Of a DNA stretch of 64,000 nt, positions 61,460 to 64,000 are shown piece by piece (position 1 is the first letter of the stretch; the number at the start of each line of letters is the position of its first letter). The stretch lies in contig NZ_VLPK01000002.1 in assembly GCF_007558865.1 (NCBI RefSeq), positions 868,001 through 932,000 on the forward strand, read 5' to 3'. A program made the translations under genes and the position numbers. The notes under the pieces were generated by a model. It did no database searches, was not told where the DNA came from, and saw only the letters and a program-made list of their open reading frames with translations. Source of the stretch: Mucilaginibacter corticis (GTDB lineage: Bacteria; Bacteroidota; Bacteroidia; Sphingobacteriales; Sphingobacteriaceae).

Positions 61460-64000
61460 ATGTCTACCCCCGAATCGTCTATTTTTGAGCGCATTTTTAA
61501 ACAATCACTGGCGCCGTCCTTTATCCTGTCGGCTGCAGGGCCGGAATACCTGGTGATCGCGCAGAATAAAGCCCATGAGCTATCCATGAACCATAATGAA
61601 AATATGCAGGGTAAAAGCGCCTACGATCTGCTGGTGCCGCAACCCGAAGATGCGGAGTTACAGGCATCCTACGAAGTGTTTATCGTAAATATCGAACAGG
61701 CAATCGCAGAAAAAACAATCGTCAAACTCCCGGCGATCAAGTCATTGGTAAAGGACCCGGATGGCCAGATGACCCACGGTATCTGGCGGCAACTGGAAGT
61801 GGTGCCGGTGATCGCCGAATCAGGGGAGGTCCAGTATTTGATCTGTACGGCCAATGATGTTTCCCGGCAGATCTGGCTGGAAGCTGCCCGTAAAACCGGG
61901 TTCGAAAAAGAGGCGGGACTGACCGAAGAACTGGCTGCTTCCAATGAGGAACTCAGCGCCACGAACGAAGAATTGAGCGCCTCCAACGAGGAACTCCGCC
62001 AAAGCCGGGAAAACCTCGCGGAAACGAACCTAAAACTGGAGAACCGGGTCGAGCAGCGGACCCATGCGCTGGCGGAAAGCGAATCCAGGTTTCGCGCCAT
62101 GGTGGAACAATCACCTGTTCCCATGCTGGTGACCATTGGCGAAGAAATGATTTTTGAGATCATCAACCCGCCTATGCTTGAACTGATCGGAAAGGACGCG
62201 TCCGTGATCGGGAAACCCTGGCATGAAGCGATGCCGGAACTGGAGGGCCAGGATATAATCCGGCAGCTCCTGGAACCTATGATGCCGGCCTGAGCTGGAA
62301 AGGGGACGAAGTGCCGATCGTGATCTACAAGAATGGTAAGGCCGAACTGGGCTTTTATAATATCGCTTATAACCCGCTGACGGAGAACGGGGTAAAGACC
62401 GGGATGCTCCAGTCGGCGATCGATGTGACGGAACTGGTAATGGCAAGAATAAAAGTCGAGGATCTGAGCCGCGAACAGCAAACGGCGAACGAAGAGTTAG
62501 CAGCGATCAATGAGGAACTGCATACTTCCAATGATGAGTTAACGGTTATTCAGGGTAAATTGCAGGACATGATCGTCGAACTCGCGGAAAACGAGCAGCA
62601 ACTGGAGCAGATCATCAATATACTTCCTGCTGCCGTGGTCATTATCCGGGGCAATGACTTAGTGGCGGAATCAATTAATAACACCAACCTGGCCTACTGG
62701 GACAAGACCCGCGAAGAAGTGATCGGAAAACCCTTGCTGGAGATCTTACCGGAACTGGCCAGCCAGCCCTTCCCGGGGCAATTGCGGCAGGTGATGCGAA
62801 CCGGCGAGGTCATTGATGTCCGCGACAGCCCGGTGCTATTCACGAATGCCGACGGCAGTAAAAGAGAAACTTTCGTAGATTATACCTACCAGCCGCTGAC
62901 TGACCGCAACGGCCTGCGCACCGGGGTACTGGTCATGTCCTATGAAAATACGCAAAGGGTGCTTTCCCGAAAACTCCTAGAGGAATATTCGGAACAAATG
63001 CAAGCGATGAATGAAGAACTGACCGCCTCAAATGAAGAACTGATAGCCGCCCAGCATACGATCGAAGAAAGCCGGACAGCGTTGCGTTTAGCGATAGATG
63101 CCGCCGAACTGGGGACTTGGTATGTGCACAGCATCAGCCGGCAATTGATTTCCAACGCCCGCCTGAAAGAATTGTTCGGCTATTATCCGGAAGAGGATTT
63201 TACCCTGGAGCAAGCTTTGGCCCAGATCACGGATGAGTACCGGGAAAGCGTAAACGCGGCCATTGAAGCGGCGATCCACCACGGCGGGGATTATGATATT
63301 ACCTACCCGGTCACCGGCTTTCATGATCAGCGACAGCGCTGGGTGCGGGCGATCGGGAACCTGCAGCCTGATCCTTCGGGAACTTTCGCGGCCTTTACCG
63401 GCCTGGTAATGGATATTACAGAACAAAAGACGGACGAGCTCCGGAAAAACTCTTTTATCGGAATGGTCAGCCATGAACTGAAAACCCCGCTGACCTCCCT
63501 GAACGGCTACCTGCAGGTATTACAGATCAAGGCGAGGAACTCGGGGGATACCTTTGTTTCCGGTGCCCTGGATCAATGCGTCAAACAGGTAAAGCGGATG
63601 ACCAATATGATCAACGGCTTTTTGAATGTTTCGCGTTTAGAGTCCGGCAAGATCCATATCGATAAACAGCAATTTGATATGGCGGACCTGATCAGGGACA
63701 TGACCGAAGAGACAAAAACTTTGTATGCCACGCACCAGCTTATTTTTCACCCGGTTGAACCGACGATGGTCAACGCGGACCGGGAAAAGATCGGGCAGGT
63801 GATCGATAACCTGGTCAGCAACGCGGTCAAATACTCTAAATCCGGCAGCAGGGTACAGGTGGCCTGCGTGCAAATGGAGGGATCCGCCCGGGTGAGTGTG
63901 CGTGACGAGGGGATGGGGATCGACAAGAATGATATCCCGCGCCTGTTTGAACGGTATTACCGGGTAAACAATGACAATAAGATCTCCGGTTTCGGGATCG
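61460..64000 (+). pseudogene. Multi-PAS sensor histidine kinase with a frameshift, partial at right edge
   Basis: The first frame (61460-62293) encodes a PAS domain, a coiled coil of repeated NEEL units and the start of a second PAS, then stops at TGA 62291. The protein continues without a gap in another frame: YDAGLSWKGDEVPIVIY follows EP if one base, probably a T, is restored near 62278. The second frame is open to the window end and adds two more PAS domains, the H-box (MVSHELKTPLTSL), N-box (NLVSNAVKYS) and G1 (RDEGMGIDKND). A one-base deletion, a sequencing error or programmed frameshifting would all fit. Confidence 0.8.

Noticed and set aside
62200..62300. Programmed frameshift as the sole explanation for the split kinase
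   Set aside because: No slippery heptamer, long homopolymer or clear downstream stem was seen; a one-base deletion or sequencing error is simpler.

Overview
The window looks like a chromosome segment from a Bacteroidota bacterium, most likely Sphingobacteriaceae (Mucilaginibacter or Pedobacter type). This rests on family content (Bacteroides-type Tra proteins, TraR/DksA with lost cysteines, DUF1003, Wzc/Wza-type polysaccharide genes), on many promoters of the Bacteroidota form TTTG-N19-TAnnTTTG, and on the scarcity of Shine-Dalgarno sequences. No rRNA, tRNA, CRISPR array or transposase was seen.

Region 1 (about 1-24,600, almost all minus strand) is part of an integrative conjugative element. 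Read from right to left it holds a paralogous phosphatase cluster, a candidate oriT, a mobilisation accessory protein and relaxase, a PP-loop enzyme, a tightly overlapping transfer operon (ParA-like TraA, two TraE-like pilins, TraF, TraG ATPase, four secreted proteins that share a C-terminal NAKY motif, TraJ, TraK, TraL-like, TraM, TraN), an AbiEii-type toxin-antitoxin pair, a lone phosphoesterase, and a giant adenine methylase-helicase protein (DarB-like) that runs off the left edge. The coupling protein, integrase and att sites are not in the window.

The most striking unexplained signal is a 13-base motif, TTATCTACCACCA (minus strand), found five times. It lies upstream of two phosphoesterases, a small zinc-finger-like protein, the relaxase and a possible small RNA. 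Four copies are exact and sit exactly 17 bases before a -7 promoter box; in three of these the box is 4 bases from the ATG. The relaxase copy has two mismatches and an 18-base spacer. This looks like an element-specific regulon with nearly leaderless messages.

Region 2 (about 24,800-38,300) is a mixed stretch of small core or accessory genes: a D-2-hydroxyacid dehydrogenase, an S1/P1 nuclease fused to an OB-like domain, a DksA-like protein, DUF72, an RRM protein, an S8 protease with a large insertion, a REC-kinase-REC hybrid regulator, and stress-type small membrane proteins, transporters and a GNAT acetyltransferase.

Region 3 (about 38,400-59,600, nearly all plus strand) is an exopolysaccharide locus: two Wzc-like chain-length/kinase proteins with different Walker motifs degraded, an OmpA-like protein, a polysaccharide-lyase-like lipoprotein, a Wzx flippase, a Wzy-like polymerase, four glycosyltransferases, an AsnB-type amidotransferase, the initiating phosphoglycosyltransferase, a Wza-like exporter, a UDP-sugar epimerase and an MBOAT/SGNH acyl-transfer pair. 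Together these would build, acetylate, polymerise and export a surface polysaccharide.

Region 4 (59,800-64,000) holds a possible clan CE-like cysteine protease, a MoaF-like lipocalin-type protein and a multi-PAS histidine kinase interrupted by an apparent one-base frameshift and cut by the right edge.
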